Origin: Curtobacterium herbarum
GTDB lineage: Bacteria; Actinomycetota; Actinomycetes; Actinomycetales; Microbacteriaceae
Direction of reading: 5' to 3'
DNA: 64,000 nt
Assembly (NCBI RefSeq): GCF_016907335.1
Contig: NZ_JAFBBT010000001.1
Coordinates: 2,418,001 to 2,482,000, forward strand
A program made the translations under genes and the position numbers. The notes below the pieces were generated by a model. The model worked only from the letters and a program-made list of their open reading frames with translations. It did not search any database and was not told where the DNA came from. How positions within the stretch are numbered: position 1 is the first letter of the stretch; each line of letters starts with the position of its first letter. This document shows, piece after piece, positions 8,749-18,290 of this stretch.

Positions 8749-9615
8749 ATGAGCGACAACGAGAGCAAGAAGGCGCGCCGCAACGCCGCGCGCGAGCGTG
8801 CCCGCGAGGCCCGCCAGAAGGAGCAGGCCCGCCGACGTCGGAACAAGACGTTCCTGATCAGCGGCATCATCGTCGGCGCCCTGGCGGTCGTGGCGATCGT
8901 CGTGCTCGTGGTCGCGAACTCGATCCAGCCCGTCGGGCCCGGACCGAAGAACATGGCGAGCGACGGCATCCTGCTCACGGGCAAGAGCGGCAAGATCGTC
9001 CCCGTCGAGACGAAGGCCATCCCCGAGGGCGGCAAGCCGACAGCGACGAAGCAGGACGACTCGGTCGCGAACATCACCCTGTACGAGGACTACATGTGCC
9101 CCGTCTGCAACCAGTTCGAGACCGGCAACATGACCCAGATCAAGCAGTGGGTCAAGGACGGCACCGCCACCCTCGAGGTACACCCCTTCAACCTGCTCGA
9201 CCGTTCCTCGCTCGGCTCCAAGTACTCCACTCGTGCCGCTGCGGCAGCCGCCTGTGTCGCGAACTACGACCCCGACGCCTTCCTCGACGTCAACACCGCC
9301 TTCTACGCGAACCAGCCGTCGGAGAACACCCGCGGTCTGACGAACGACAAGCTCGCCGACATCGCGAAGAAGGCCGGCGCGACGAACGCGAAGGTGCAGT
9401 CGTGCATCACCGACCAGAAGTTCGCCGGTTGGGTCGCTGACGCCACGAACCGCGTCCTGACCCAGCCGCTCGCCAACTCCGACGTCCCCAAGCTCACGGG
9501 CACGCCCACGGTGATCGTGAACGGCAAGCAGTACAACGCCGACAACACCACCGCGTGGAGTGACACCAGCTCCTTCGCCACGTTCGTCGAGCAGCACGGC
9601 GGCTCGAGCAAGTAG
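8749..9615 (+). CDS. Membrane-anchored DsbA-like thiol-disulfide oxidoreductase
   Basis: A 288-aa thioredoxin-fold protein that introduces disulfides into exported proteins. A lysine/arginine-rich cytoplasmic tail (residues 1-33) precedes one membrane anchor (about 34-56), so the catalytic domain faces outside. The active site is CPVC at 117-120 and the cis-proline loop is TGTPTVIVNG. An additional cysteine pair (AAACVANYD and VQSCITD) may form a structural disulfide, as in other actinobacterial DsbA proteins. The ATG at 8749 fits both the -10 at 8735 and the topology. It lies 114 bp downstream of the VKOR gene. Confidence 0.93.
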   Translation: MSDNESKKARRNAARERAREARQKEQARRRRNKTFLISGIIVGALAVVAIVVLVVANSIQPVGPGPKNMASDGILLTGKSGKIVPVETKAIPEGGKPTATKQDDSVANITLYEDYMCPVCNQFETGNMTQIKQWVKDGTATLEVHPFNLLDRSSLGSKYSTRAAAAAACVANYDPDAFLDVNTAFYANQPSENTRGLTNDKLADIAKKAGATNAKVQSCITDQKFAGWVADATNRVLTQPLANSDVPKLTGTPTVIVNGKQYNADNTTAWSDTSSFATFVEQHGGSSK

Positions 9616-9642
9616 CCACCGGCCAAGGAGCCACCGGCGCAA

Positions 9643-9684
9643 CGAGGAAGGCCCCCGCACTCGAGAGTGCGGGGGCCTTCCTCG
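9643..9684. terminator. Bidirectional intrinsic terminator, DsbA gene / ndk
   Basis: A 20-bp perfect stem, CGAGGAAGGCCCCCGCACTC at 9643-9662 and its complement at 9665-9684, sits between convergent genes. On both strands it has the A-rich-side/T-rich-side pattern (GAGGAAGG and CCTTCCTC) expected of a terminator that serves both directions. Confidence 0.88.
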
Positions 9685-9715
9685 TCGCGGCTCGGCTCAG
9701 CCGGAGCAGCTCGGC

Positions 9716-10135
9716 TCAGGCGAACCAGAGACCGAGCTCACGCGTGGCGGACTCGGTGGAGTCGGAGCCGTGCACCAGGTTCTGCTGGACCTTGAGGCCC
9801 CAGTCGCGACCCAGGTCACCACGGATCGTGCCCGGCGCAGCCGAGGTCGGGTCGGTGGTGCCGGCGAGCGAGCGGAACCCGGCGATGACGCCGTTGCCCG
9901 CAACACGGACGGCGACGACCGGACCGGACTGCATGAACTCGACGAGCGGCTCGAAGAACGGCTTGCCCTGGTGCTCCTCGTAGTGGCTGTCGAGCAGGTC
10001 GCGCGGCGCGGTCAGCATCTTCAGGTCGACGATCTCGTAGCCCTTGGCCTCGATCCGGCGGAGGATCTCACCGGTGAGCTGGCGGGCGACGCCGTCGGGC
10101 TTGACGAGGACGAGGGTCTCTTCGAGTTCGGACAC
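9716..10135 (-). CDS. ndk: Nucleoside diphosphate kinase
   Basis: Ndk transfers the gamma phosphate of ATP to other (d)NDPs through a phosphohistidine. The 139-aa product has VLVKPDGVARQLTGEI at the N-terminus, GFRSLAGTTDP, and the active-site histidine H122 in NLVHGSDS. Length is normal for the family. The GTG at 10135 begins VSELEETLVLVKPDG; upstream in-frame codons do not resemble the family. It lies 35 bp downstream of the DUF4233 gene and is the last gene of the ileS-folC-DUF4233-ndk unit, before a terminator. Confidence 0.97.
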   Translation of the reverse strand: MSELEETLVLVKPDGVARQLTGEILRRIEAKGYEIVDLKMLTAPRDLLDSHYEEHQGKPFFEPLVEFMQSGPVVAVRVAGNGVIAGFRSLAGTTDPTSAAPGTIRGDLGRDWGLKVQQNLVHGSDSTESATRELGLWFA

Positions 10136-10170
10136 AGCGGGACTCCCTGCGGTTCGGGGGTGGTGGTGGG

Positions 10171-10587
10171 TCATTCCTCGCCGAGTGCGGCTCGGCGGGC
10201 GGCGTTCTGGCGGTCGAGCTGACCGCCCTTGACGAAGCAGAACACCCACAGCGCCAGGAACACCACGCCCACCGCGACCATGAAGGGCTCGATGAACCCG
10301 GTGGCGAGGATGGCCGCCTGCAGCAGCCATCCGAACCATACACCGGCGCGGGAACCGGTCAGGCGGGACGCCAGGGCCAGGATCACGATCGCCGCGATCC
10401 CACCCCCGAAGGCCAGCCCGGCCGGCAGGGTGTGCTTGCCGAAGACGACGAGCATCGGGAAGAAGAACATGATCGCCTCGAGCACCAGGGTGATCGACAG
10501 CAGGCTCTCGCGGGCCCCGCGGTCGCGACGCGGACGGCGCGTCCGGGGTGCGCGCGGCGGCCGGGAGGCCCGTCCCGCGTCCGTCAC
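10171..10587 (-). CDS. DUF4233 family membrane protein
   Basis: A 138-aa membrane protein of the actinobacterial DUF4233 family, usually encoded after folC; function unknown. After a basic proline/arginine-rich N-terminus (about 27 residues) it shows hydrophobic segments around SLLSITLVLEAIMFFFPMLV, AGLAFGGGIAAIVILALA, GWLLQAAILATGF and PFMVAVGVVFLALWVFCFV. The GTG start at 10587 overlaps the folC stop by 4 nt (GTGA), so translation is probably coupled. The N-terminal codons coincide with the second copy of the 22-bp repeat, so the first residues ([11 protein letters not shown]) are repeat-derived. Confidence 0.85.
   Translation of the reverse strand: MTDAGRASRPPRAPRTRRPRRDRGARESLLSITLVLEAIMFFFPMLVVFGKHTLPAGLAFGGGIAAIVILALASRLTGSRAGVWFGWLLQAAILATGFIEPFMVAVGVVFLALWVFCFVKGGQLDRQNAARRAALGEE
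10562..10583 (-). repeat. 22-bp dispersed repeat, copy 2 (folC/DUF4233 junction)
   Basis: Exact copy of 7196-7217. It overlaps the start of the DUF4233 gene and encodes GRASRP in the same frame as in rne. Confidence 0.65.
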
Positions 10588-12056
10588 TTCGTCCCGCCTT
10601 CCCGGTGCACGAGTTCCATCACGGCGCCGACCATGACGATCGAGCCGGCGACCAGGACCATCGCGTCCTCGGCGTCGGCGTCGTCGGCCAGGTCTCGGGC
10701 CTCCTGCAGGGCCCCGGCGAGCGACGGCTCGACGACGACCCGGTCGTTGCCGACCTCGTCGACGACGACCCGGGCGAACTCGTCGGCGTCGAGCGCCCGC
10801 TCCCCCGGCGGCTGCGTCACCACGAACGTCGCGACGGTGTCCTTCAGGGCGCGGACGAATCCGCGGGCGTCCTTGTCGCGGAGGATCCCGACGACGCCCA
10901 CGACGTGGTCGGAGGGGAACGCCACCGGCAGCGCGTCGGCCAGGGCCTTCGCGCCGTGCGGGTTGTGCGCCGCGTCGACCACGACGGTCGGCCCGGTCGC
11001 GATCGGCTGCAGCCGACCCGGGCTCGTGGCGTTCGCGAGCCCTTCGCTGAGGACGTCCTCGTCGAGCGCCTGGCTGCCCCGACCGAGGAACGACTCGACC
11101 GCGGCGATCGCGACGGCCGCGTTGTGGGCCTGGTGGGCGCCGAACAGCGGCACGAACAGGTCGTCGTAGGTGCCGGCGATGCCCTGCACGCTGACGAGCT
11201 GCCCGCCGACGGCCGGGGTGTCGCTGGTGACCCCGAACGCCGTTCCCTCGACCGCGAGGGTCGACTCGGTGAGTTCGGCGGCCCGCTCGAGTTCGGCGAG
11301 GGCCTCGGGCGTCTGCGCGCTCGACACCACCGACGAGGACGGCTTCACGATGCCCGACTTCGTGCGCGCGATCTCGGCGACGGTGTTGCCGAGCTGCTTC
11401 GCGTGGTCGATGGCGATCGGGGTGAAGACCTGCACCTGGCTCTGCACGACGTTGGTGGAGTCCCACTCGCCGCCCATGCCGACCTCGATCACGGCGACGT
11501 CGACCGGTGCCTCGGCGAAGCACGCCAGGGCCAGGACGGTCAGCGCCTCGAAGAACGTCAGCGGCAGCTCGCCCTTCGCGGTGAGCTCGGCGTCGGTGAT
11601 CTCGAGGATCGGGGTGATGTCGTCCCAGTTCTCGACGAAGCGGCTCGGCTCGATGGGCTCGCCGTCGATGACGATGCGTTCCCGGATGGACACCAGGTGC
11701 GGGCTCGTCATCAGGCCGGTGCGCAGGCCGTGGGCGCGGACGATGCTCTCGGTCATCCGGGCCGTGGACGTCTTGCCGTTCGTGCCCGTGATGTGGATGA
11801 CCGGGTACGCCAGGTGCGGGTCGCCGAGGAGCTCGACGGCACGGCGGGTCGCGGTCAGCCGGCGTTCCGGTGCCTGCTCGCCGACCCGGGCGTACAGGGC
11901 GGCCTCGACGCGCTGGACCTCGTCGTCGTCACCGCCGTAGGGCAGGGCGTCGCCGGGCGCGGTGTCGCCGGCCGGGCCGACCGGGATCTCGATGCCGTCG
12001 GGGGCGATGTCGTCCGTGTCGTCGTCGTGCGCGTCGTACTCGTTGCTCTCGCTCAT
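10584..12056 (-). CDS. folC: Folylpolyglutamate / dihydrofolate synthase
   Basis: FolC adds glutamates to folates and, in bifunctional forms, makes dihydrofolate from dihydropteroate. The 490-aa protein begins with an acidic, low-complexity extension of about 45 residues, then a Mur-ligase-type core: P-loop [49 protein letters not shown], the [15 protein letters not shown] lid region and [14 protein letters not shown] at the start of the C-terminal domain. The ATG at 12056 overlaps the ileS stop by 4 nt (ATGA). The extension may be partly an annotation choice, but no later start has a good ribosome site. Confidence 0.96.
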   Translation of the reverse strand: MSESNEYDAHDDDTDDIAPDGIEIPVGPAGDTAPGDALPYGGDDDEVQRVEAALYARVGEQAPERRLTATRRAVELLGDPHLAYPVIHITGTNGKTSTARMTESIVRAHGLRTGLMTSPHLVSIRERIVIDGEPIEPSRFVENWDDITPILEITDAELTAKGELPLTFFEALTVLALACFAEAPVDVAVIEVGMGGEWDSTNVVQSQVQVFTPIAIDHAKQLGNTVAEIARTKSGIVKPSSSVVSSAQTPEALAELERAAELTESTLAVEGTAFGVTSDTPAVGGQLVSVQGIAGTYDDLFVPLFGAHQAHNAAVAIAAVESFLGRGSQALDEDVLSEGLANATSPGRLQPIATGPTVVVDAAHNPHGAKALADALPVAFPSDHVVGVVGILRDKDARGFVRALKDTVATFVVTQPPGERALDADEFARVVVDEVGNDRVVVEPSLAGALQEARDLADDADAEDAMVLVAGSIVMVGAVMELVHREGGTK

Positions 12057-15000
12057 GCGCGTGCCACCTCCACGGACACCTTCGCGTCGTCGCCGACCTC
12101 GGTCGCGGAGTCGTCCGCGGCGAAGTCGGTCGCGACGACGTCGATCGTCGTCGCCAGGGTCTCCCCGGCGATCAGCTGGTCGTGCGCCCGGACCGCGTCG
12201 GCGGCGGCGGTCGAGACCCGGAGCGTCAGGGTGATGCGGTCGCCGACGTCGAGTCCGGCGTCACGGCGGGCCTGCTGCACGGCGCGGACGACGTCGCGGG
12301 CCAGGCCCTCGGCCTCGAGCTCCGGCGTCGTGACGGTGTCGAGGACGACGAAGCCGCCGCCGTCGAGGAACGCCACGGCCGTCGCGGCGTCCGCCACGGT
12401 CAGGTCGAGCGTGTACTCGCCCTCGACCAGGTCGATGCCGCCGACGGTGACGCCGGTGTCGGTCGCCACCCAGTCGCCCTTCTTGGCGGCCGGGATCACC
12501 TGCTGCACGGCCTTGCCGATGCGCGGGCCGGCGGCACGGGCGTTGACGGTGAGCTTCCGCTCGATGCCGTACTGCGCCAACGACTCCTCGGCCTGCTCCT
12601 CGAGCACCACCCGCTTCACGTTGAGCTCGTCGCGGAGGATGTCCGCGAACGGCTCGACGGCGGCGGGGTCCGGCACGACGAGCGTCAGGGTCGCCAACGG
12701 CAGGCGGACCCGCTTGCCGGTCGACTTCCGGAGCGCGAGGCCCTTCGACGCGACCTCCCGCACCCGGTCCATCGCCTGGACGAGGGCGTCGTCCGCCGGG
12801 AACTCGGCGGCGTCCGGCCAGTCGGTCAGGTGCACGCTGCGGTCGCCGGTCAGGCCCTTCCAGACCTCCTCTGTGACGAGCGGCGCCAGCGGCGCCGCCA
12901 CCCGGGCGAGTGTCTCGAGGACCGTGAACAGCGTGTCGAACGCGGCACGGGCCTCCGGGGCGGACTGCGCACCGGCCCAGAACTTGTCGCGGGATCGGCG
13001 GACGTACCAGTTGGTGAGCACGTCGGCGAAGTCGCGGACAGCCTGGGCGGCCAGCGGGGTGTCGAGCGCGTCGAGGTGCGTCGTGACGTCGGCGACGAGC
13101 ACCCGGGTCTTGGCGAGCAGGTACCGGTCGAGTACGTCGGTGCTGTCCGTGCGGCGCGACGCCTGGTAGCCGTCGGCCCCGGACGCGTTCGAGTACAGCG
13201 TGAAGAAGTAGTACGTCGACCAGAACGGCAGCAGGAACTCACGGACGCCCTGGCGGATCCCCTCCTCGGTGACGACGAGGTTGCCGCCGCGGATCACCGA
13301 CGAGGACATCAGGAACCAGCGCATCGCGTCGGCGCCGTCGCGGTCGAAGACCTCGGAGACGTCCGGGTAGTTCCGCAGGCTCTTCGACATCTTCTGGCCG
13401 TCGGAGCCCAGCACGATGCCGTGGCTGATGACGTTCGTGAACGCCGGACGGTCGAACAGCGCCGTCGACAGCACGTGCATGACGTAGAACCAGCCACGCG
13501 TCTGCCCGATGTACTCGACGATGAAGTCGGCCGGGCTGTGGCTGTCGAACCACTCGGCGTTCTCGAACGGGTAGTGCACCTGGGCGTACGGCATCGACCC
13601 GGAGTCGAACCAGACGTCGAACACGTCGGTGATCCGGCGCATCGTCGAGTTCCCCGTGGGGTCGTCGGGGTTCGGGCGCGTCAGGTCGTCGATGAACGGC
13701 CGGTGCAGGTCGACCTGCCCCTCGGCGTTCAGCGGCAGGCGGCCGAAGTCGCGCTCGATCTCCTCGAGCGACCCGTAGACGTCCTGGCGCGGGTACGCCG
13801 GGTCGTCGGACTGCCACACCGGGATCGGCGTGCCGAAGTACCGGTTGCGGGAGACCGACCAGTCGATGGCGTTCCCGACCCACTTGCCGAACTGGCCGTC
13901 CTTCACGTTGTCCGGCACCCAGGTGATGTCCTGGTTCAGCTCGCCCATGCGGTCGCGGATCTCGGTGACGCGGACGAACCACGACGAGACGGCCTTGTAG
14001 ATGAGGGGCTTGCGGCAGCGCCAGCAGTGCGGGTAGCTGTGCTCGTAGGACGCCTGGCGGAGCAGTCGTCCGGCGTCGCGCACGGCCTTCGTCAGCGGCT
14101 TGTTCGCGTCCGACCAGAGCATGCCGGCGACCTCGCCGAACTGGGACGTGAACACCCCGCCGTCGTCGAGCGAGAGCACCACGGGGATGCCCGCGGCCGC
14201 GCAGACCTCCTGGTCGTCGGCACCGTAGGCCGGGGCCTGGTGGACGATGCCGGTGCCCTCACCGGTCTCGACGTACTCGGCGACCAGGATCGTCCAGGCG
14301 TTCTCCATGCCCTCGGTCTCCGCCAGGAAGTCGAACAGGCGCTCGTAGGTGACGCCGTCGAGCTCCCGGCCCGCGATCGTGCGGGTGACGGCCTCGACTG
14401 CTGCCTCGGCGGACTCGTACCCGAGGTCCTTCGCGTGCGCGGCCACCGTGTCGGCGGCGAGCAGGTAGTGGGCGGGCAGAGTCGAGTCGGAACCGGCGCT
14501 ACCACCGTCCGCCGCGCCTCCCGGCCCGGCCGGCACGACCGCGTAGGCGATCTCCGGACCGACCGCGAGCGCGGCGTTCGTCGGCAGCGTCCACGGCGTC
14601 GTCGTCCAGGCGAGGGCGCGGACGCCGGTCAGGCCGAGCGCGTCCGCACGGGCACCCGTCAGCGGGAACGCGACCGTGACGGACTGGTCCTGACGCATCT
14701 TGTAGACGTCGTCGTCCATGCGCAGCTCGTGGTTCGACAGCGGGGTCTGGTCGTTCCAGCAGTACGGCAGGACGCGGAAGCCCTCGTACGCCAGGCCCTT
14801 GTCCCACAGGCTCTTCCACGCCCAGAGGACGCTCTCCATGAAGGTGACGTCGAGGGTCTTGTAGTCGTCCTCGAAGTCGACCCAGCGCGCCTGCCGGGTG
14901 ACGTACTGCTGCCACTCGTCGGTGTACTGCAGCACGGACTTCCGGGCGGCCGCGTTGAAGACGTCGATGCCCATGGCGTCGATCTCGTGCTTCTCGGTGA

Positions 15001-15352
15001 TGCCGAGCTGGCGCATCGCCTCGAGTTCGGCGGGCAGGCCGTGCGTGTCCCAGCCGAAGCGGCGGTGCACCTGCTTGCCGCGCATGGTCTGGTAGCGCGG
15101 GAAGACGTCCTTGGCGTAGCCGGTCAGCAGGTGCCCGTAGTGCGGCAGGCCGTTGGCGAACGGCGGGCCGTCGTAGAAGGTCCACTCGTCGGCGCCCTCG
15201 CGCTGCGCGATCGAGGCGCGGAACGTGTCGTCGCCCTTCCAGAAGGCGAGGATGCCGTCCTCGACCGCGGGGAAGGACGGGGACGGGGAGACACCGTCCG
15301 CACCGTTCGACGACGGGTCGTTCGCGGGATCGCGGTTCAGGGGGTAACGCAC
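12053..15352 (-). CDS. ileS: Isoleucyl-tRNA synthetase
   Basis: A class I aminoacyl-tRNA synthetase that charges tRNA-Ile. The 1099-aa length and motifs fit the larger, eukaryote-like type of IleS found in actinobacteria. Visible motifs are [18 protein letters not shown] (HIGH signature) and [11 protein letters not shown] near residue 655, with the editing domain between them and an anticodon-binding C-terminal region. A short glycine/serine insertion ([12 protein letters not shown]) lies in the editing region. The start is a GTG at 15352 with AGGAG about 9 nt upstream. It is the first gene of ileS-folC-DUF4233-ndk and is controlled by the T-box upstream. Confidence 0.97.
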   Translation of the reverse strand: MRYPLNRDPANDPSSNGADGVSPSPSFPAVEDGILAFWKGDDTFRASIAQREGADEWTFYDGPPFANGLPHYGHLLTGYAKDVFPRYQTMRGKQVHRRFGWDTHGLPAELEAMRQLGITEKHEIDAMGIDVFNAAARKSVLQYTDEWQQYVTRQARWVDFEDDYKTLDVTFMESVLWAWKSLWDKGLAYEGFRVLPYCWNDQTPLSNHELRMDDDVYKMRQDQSVTVAFPLTGARADALGLTGVRALAWTTTPWTLPTNAALAVGPEIAYAVVPAGPGGAADGGSAGSDSTLPAHYLLAADTVAAHAKDLGYESAEAAVEAVTRTIAGRELDGVTYERLFDFLAETEGMENAWTILVAEYVETGEGTGIVHQAPAYGADDQEVCAAAGIPVVLSLDDGGVFTSQFGEVAGMLWSDANKPLTKAVRDAGRLLRQASYEHSYPHCWRCRKPLIYKAVSSWFVRVTEIRDRMGELNQDITWVPDNVKDGQFGKWVGNAIDWSVSRNRYFGTPIPVWQSDDPAYPRQDVYGSLEEIERDFGRLPLNAEGQVDLHRPFIDDLTRPNPDDPTGNSTMRRITDVFDVWFDSGSMPYAQVHYPFENAEWFDSHSPADFIVEYIGQTRGWFYVMHVLSTALFDRPAFTNVISHGIVLGSDGQKMSKSLRNYPDVSEVFDRDGADAMRWFLMSSSVIRGGNLVVTEEGIRQGVREFLLPFWSTYYFFTLYSNASGADGYQASRRTDSTDVLDRYLLAKTRVLVADVTTHLDALDTPLAAQAVRDFADVLTNWYVRRSRDKFWAGAQSAPEARAAFDTLFTVLETLARVAAPLAPLVTEEVWKGLTGDRSVHLTDWPDAAEFPADDALVQAMDRVREVASKGLALRKSTGKRVRLPLATLTLVVPDPAAVEPFADILRDELNVKRVVLEEQAEESLAQYGIERKLTVNARAAGPRIGKAVQQVIPAAKKGDWVATDTGVTVGGIDLVEGEYTLDLTVADAATAVAFLDGGGFVVLDTVTTPELEAEGLARDVVRAVQQARRDAGLDVGDRITLTLRVSTAAADAVRAHDQLIAGETLATTIDVVATDFAADDSATEVGDDAKVSVEVARA

Positions 15353-15572
15353 CGGATGGCTCCTGGAGGTCGGTGGAACTGGACCACGAGGACGGAGCCT
15401 GCGCTCCGCGGTACCACCTCGCTTGCCTCGGACCGGCGCGACCGCCTGTTCGTGACCACTCTGCGTCGGGGATGGTGACGGTCCCGAACCCGTCCGGTTC
15501 TACTGACGGCCCCCGTCGGGTGCCGCGTTCTTCCGGATGACTCCCCGGTGATGGCCGGATCGATGCCTGTGG
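15353..15572 (-). promoter_or_regulatory. T-box leader of ileS
   Basis: The minus strand carries the near-invariant T-box sequence AGGTGGTACCGCGG (15419-15406), which pairs with the uncharged tRNA 3' end. Upstream, CCGGCCATCACCGG forms a short stem whose loop presents ATC, an isoleucine codon, at 15552-15550. This short stem I is typical of actinobacterial ileS T-boxes, which regulate translation by exposing the ribosome site. The AGGAG of ileS lies in the last 25 nt of the leader, and no terminator T-run is seen, so translational control is likely. A -10 TAGACT at 15584-15579 would start the RNA near 15572. Confidence 0.9.
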
Positions 15573-15606
15573 TACCCGAGTCTACCGGACGGAGCATGCT
15601 GGAGCG

Positions 15607-16680
15607 ATGCCCTCGTCGACGTCATCCGAGGCTCCGGAGACCACTCCGGACGCCTCGTCCTCCAGCTCGGACCAGAAGCCGGAGTCCCTGCTCACCGTCC
15701 TCATCGCGTTCGGCGCGAACCTGCTCGTCGCGATCGCGAAGTCCGTCGCCGCGATGCTCACCGGATCGGCCTCGATGGTGGCCGAGGCCGCGCACTCGTG
15801 GGCCGACACCGGCAACGAGGTCTTCCTGCTCATCGCGGAACGCCGGGGCGCCCGGAAGCGCGACGTCCGACACCCGCTCGGCTACGGCCGCGAGACCTAC
15901 ATCTGGTCGATGTTCGCCGCGTTCGGGCTCTTCACCGCCGGCGCGATCGTGTCGATCTACCACGGCATCACCGAGCTCGGCGACACCGGACCGGCCGAGG
16001 ACGTCATGCTCAACTACATCGTGCTCGGGGTGTCGTTCCTGCTCGAGGGCACGAGCTTCCTGCAGGCGTTCCGCCAGGCGCACGGTGCGGCGACGAAGCG
16101 CCGGGTGCCGGTCCTCCGGCACGTGCTGCAGTCGTCGAACCCGACGCTCCGTGCGGTCTTCGCCGAGGACGCCGCCGCGCTCGTCGGCCTGGTGATCGCG
16201 TTCCTCGGCGTCTTCCTGCACCAGGTCACCGGACTGGCCGTGTTCGACGCCATCGGGTCGATCGCGGTCGGCCTGCTGCTCGGTGTCGTCGCGATCGTGT
16301 TGATCGACCGCAACCGCCGGTTCCTGCTCGGCGAGGCCACCTCGCCGGAGCTCGAGGACGCGGTGCTCGTCGAGCTGCTCGCCCGCGACCAGGTCGAGAG
16401 CGTCAGCTACCTGCACCTGGAGTTCGTCGGGCCGTCGCGGGTCTACCTGGTGGCCGCGGTCGACCTGGTCGGCAACGACACCGAGGAGCACGTCGCCGGT
16501 CGGCTCCGGAGGATCGAGCAGTCGCTCGAGGACAGCCAGTACGTCGAGGAGGCCGTGCTCACGTTGTCCGTGCCGGGTGCGGCCGTGCTCGTGCCGACGG
16601 GGAACGACATCCCCGAGGTCGTCAAGGACGGGACCGTCGAGGACGTCGCGTCCGGCGGGGCCGGGACGCTCCGGGGCTGA
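15607..16680 (+). CDS. Cation diffusion facilitator family transporter
   Basis: A proton-coupled exporter of divalent metals (Zn, Co, Fe or Mn) in the cytoplasmic membrane. The 357-aa protein has a serine-rich N-terminus, about six membrane segments and the family motifs SASMVAEAAHSWADTGNEV (first metal site) and VFAEDAAALVG (second, with HxxxD-like geometry), followed by a C-terminal cytoplasmic domain. It resembles the longer actinobacterial CDF branch. Metal specificity cannot be read from sequence. The ATG at 15607 follows CATGCT and 6 nt, again a possible leaderless start. It is divergent from ileS. Confidence 0.92.
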   Translation: MPSSTSSEAPETTPDASSSSSDQKPESLLTVLIAFGANLLVAIAKSVAAMLTGSASMVAEAAHSWADTGNEVFLLIAERRGARKRDVRHPLGYGRETYIWSMFAAFGLFTAGAIVSIYHGITELGDTGPAEDVMLNYIVLGVSFLLEGTSFLQAFRQAHGAATKRRVPVLRHVLQSSNPTLRAVFAEDAAALVGLVIAFLGVFLHQVTGLAVFDAIGSIAVGLLLGVVAIVLIDRNRRFLLGEATSPELEDAVLVELLARDQVESVSYLHLEFVGPSRVYLVAAVDLVGNDTEEHVAGRLRRIEQSLEDSQYVEEAVLTLSVPGAAVLVPTGNDIPEVVKDGTVEDVASGGAGTLRG

Positions 16681-16716
16681 CCGGTGCGGGCGGGCGTGTG
16701 CCCGCCCGCACCGGTC
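16679..16716. terminator. Bidirectional terminator, CDF gene / proline-rich gene
   Basis: A 17-bp perfect stem: GACCGGTGCGGGCGGGC (16679-16695), loop GTGT, complement at 16700-16716. It overlaps both stop codons of the convergent genes. Confidence 0.85.
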
Positions 16717-17587
16717 AGCAGTCGGCGTCGGTGAACTCGAGGTCGACGGTCTTGTCCGACCCCGTGAAGACGTAGGAGTACCGCATCGCGATGTCCTCCT
16801 CGAGGATGTCCCGCGTCGCCGGCGTCGAGCAGAGGTTCGACAGCACCGAGCTGCGGATCGCCCGCTCGGAGATCGCGGTCGGGTCGGCGGCGACGCTGTA
16901 GCGGTAGTGGATCGCGTCGTCCTCGGCGTCGACCCCGGTCCACGTGGTGATCGAGTCGACCTGCTTCGGGAAGGTCGTCTGCTCGGTGATCTTCTTGACG
17001 CCCTCGTCGACGAGCTCCTGCTTCGACGGGCCACCGAACGAGGACAGGCCCCAGCGCACCAGGGCGCCCGCGACGAGGAACGCCACGATGCCGACGACGG
17101 CCACCAGGACCCGACGGCCGCGGTGGGGCTGCGGGCGACCGCCGTACGCTGCGGCTCCGCCGGGCTGCACCATCGGCGCGCCGGCACCCTGCCACGGCTG
17201 CTGGCCCCCGGGACCGGCGGGGTCCTGCGGGGGCTGCCCACCGAACTGGGGCGGCTGCTGGGCGCCGTACTGCGGGGGCTGCTGGGGCTGCTGAGCGCCG
17301 TACTGGCCGGGCTGTGCCGGGAACTGCGGTGCCTGGCCCGGGACCTGGGGTGCCTGCGACGGGAACTGGGGTGCCTGGCCGGGGAACTGCGGTGCCTGGC
17401 CGGCCGGGTACTGCGGCGGCTGCTGCGGCGGCGGCTGCTGCGCCGGGTACTCCGGCGCCGGTGCAGCAGCGTCCTGCGGCGCCTGCGCCGGGTACTGCGG
17501 CGCCGGCGTGGCGTCGCCCTCGTGACGCTCCGGGTCGGGGCCACCCGCTGCGGACGACGACGGCTGCTGATCGGGTGTGTCGGACAC
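16715..17587 (-). CDS. Proline/glutamine-rich single-pass membrane protein
   Basis: A 290-aa protein of unknown function. Residues 1-155 are low complexity, with repeats of the type QAPQFPGQ, QQPPQYGAQ and PAQ, and lie on the cytoplasmic side. One membrane segment follows (RVLVAVVGIVAFLVAGALVRW). The extracellular domain of about 110 residues has two cysteines (LCSTPATRD and the C-terminal DADC), which may form a disulfide. Such architecture is common in actinobacterial surface proteins. The GTG at 17587 begins MSDTPDQQPSSS. It is followed by a shared terminator and has no partner in its direction. Confidence 0.75.
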   Translation of the reverse strand: MSDTPDQQPSSSAAGGPDPERHEGDATPAPQYPAQAPQDAAAPAPEYPAQQPPPQQPPQYPAGQAPQFPGQAPQFPSQAPQVPGQAPQFPAQPGQYGAQQPQQPPQYGAQQPPQFGGQPPQDPAGPGGQQPWQGAGAPMVQPGGAAAYGGRPQPHRGRRVLVAVVGIVAFLVAGALVRWGLSSFGGPSKQELVDEGVKKITEQTTFPKQVDSITTWTGVDAEDDAIHYRYSVAADPTAISERAIRSSVLSNLCSTPATRDILEEDIAMRYSYVFTGSDKTVDLEFTDADC

Positions 17588-17659
17588 GGTTCCCCCTGGA
17601 TTCGGTGCCCGTCCCCCTCGGACGGCGCATCCAGAACCTACCAGCGGAGCGGCCCCGGG

Positions 17660-18259
17660 TCAGCGCGCGTCGAGCCCCGCCACGACTGGCGTCAACGCGG
17701 CGCCGACGTACTCGACGAGCGGACGCCGACCGACGCCGTCCGTCACCCAGACCCCGAACGCCGCAGCCGCCGCACCGAGCATCGAGCCCGCCACGGTCTG
17801 CGGCCAGAGCGACCCCGGGTGCTCACCGGTCCGTCCGGCCACGAAGGACGCGACGGCCTGGTGCTGCGCGGTGACCCGGGTGGCGACGCTCGCGACGAGT
17901 TCGGCGCCGACGTCCATCACCTCGGCCTGTGCGATCGCCCACGGCACCCGGTCCGGGTCGTGGGCGCGGGCGGCGGCGAGCAGGGCGTCCTCGACCGCGC
18001 GGACGGCGCTCGATTCGGTGGAGGTCGCCAGGTGCTGCGGCAGGTCGGCCACGGCGGCGTCCAGGTCGAGCCACATGACGTCCGACTTCGCGGCGAAGTA
18101 GTTGAAGAAGGTGGCGCGACTGACCCCGGCCCGGGCGGCGATGTGGTCGACCGTGGTCTTCGTGTAGCCCTGCTCGAGGAAGAGCTCGGCAGCGGCGTCC
18201 GCGAGCACCTCGGCGCTCGATCGGCGCGGTCGACCGCCTCGTCGGGTGGGTGCGTCCAT
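17660..18259 (-). CDS. TetR family transcriptional regulator
   Basis: A 199-aa one-component repressor. The N-terminal helix-turn-helix is clear: ILADAAAELFLEQG-type first helix (VLADAAAELFLEQGY), then TTVDHIAARAGVSRATFFNYF, the TetR recognition helix. The C-terminal ligand domain is not assignable to a subfamily. It is divergent from the peptide-type ABC importer (18291 onward) with only 31 bp between the start codons, so it very likely controls that importer and itself. The ATG at 18259 follows TTTACT and 6 nt, suggesting a leaderless message. Confidence 0.9.
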   Translation of the reverse strand: MDAPTRRGGRPRRSSAEVLADAAAELFLEQGYTKTTVDHIAARAGVSRATFFNYFAAKSDVMWLDLDAAVADLPQHLATSTESSAVRAVEDALLAAARAHDPDRVPWAIAQAEVMDVGAELVASVATRVTAQHQAVASFVAGRTGEHPGSLWPQTVAGSMLGAAAAAFGVWVTDGVGRRPLVEYVGAALTPVVAGLDAR

Positions 18260-18290
18260 GCCCTCAGTAAACCGCTAGACTCGTCGAGCC

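Noticed and set aside
11870..15478. Open frame of 1202 codons antisense to ileS and folC
   Set aside because: It mirrors the codon structure of ileS, crosses into the T-box region, and has no recognisable domains.
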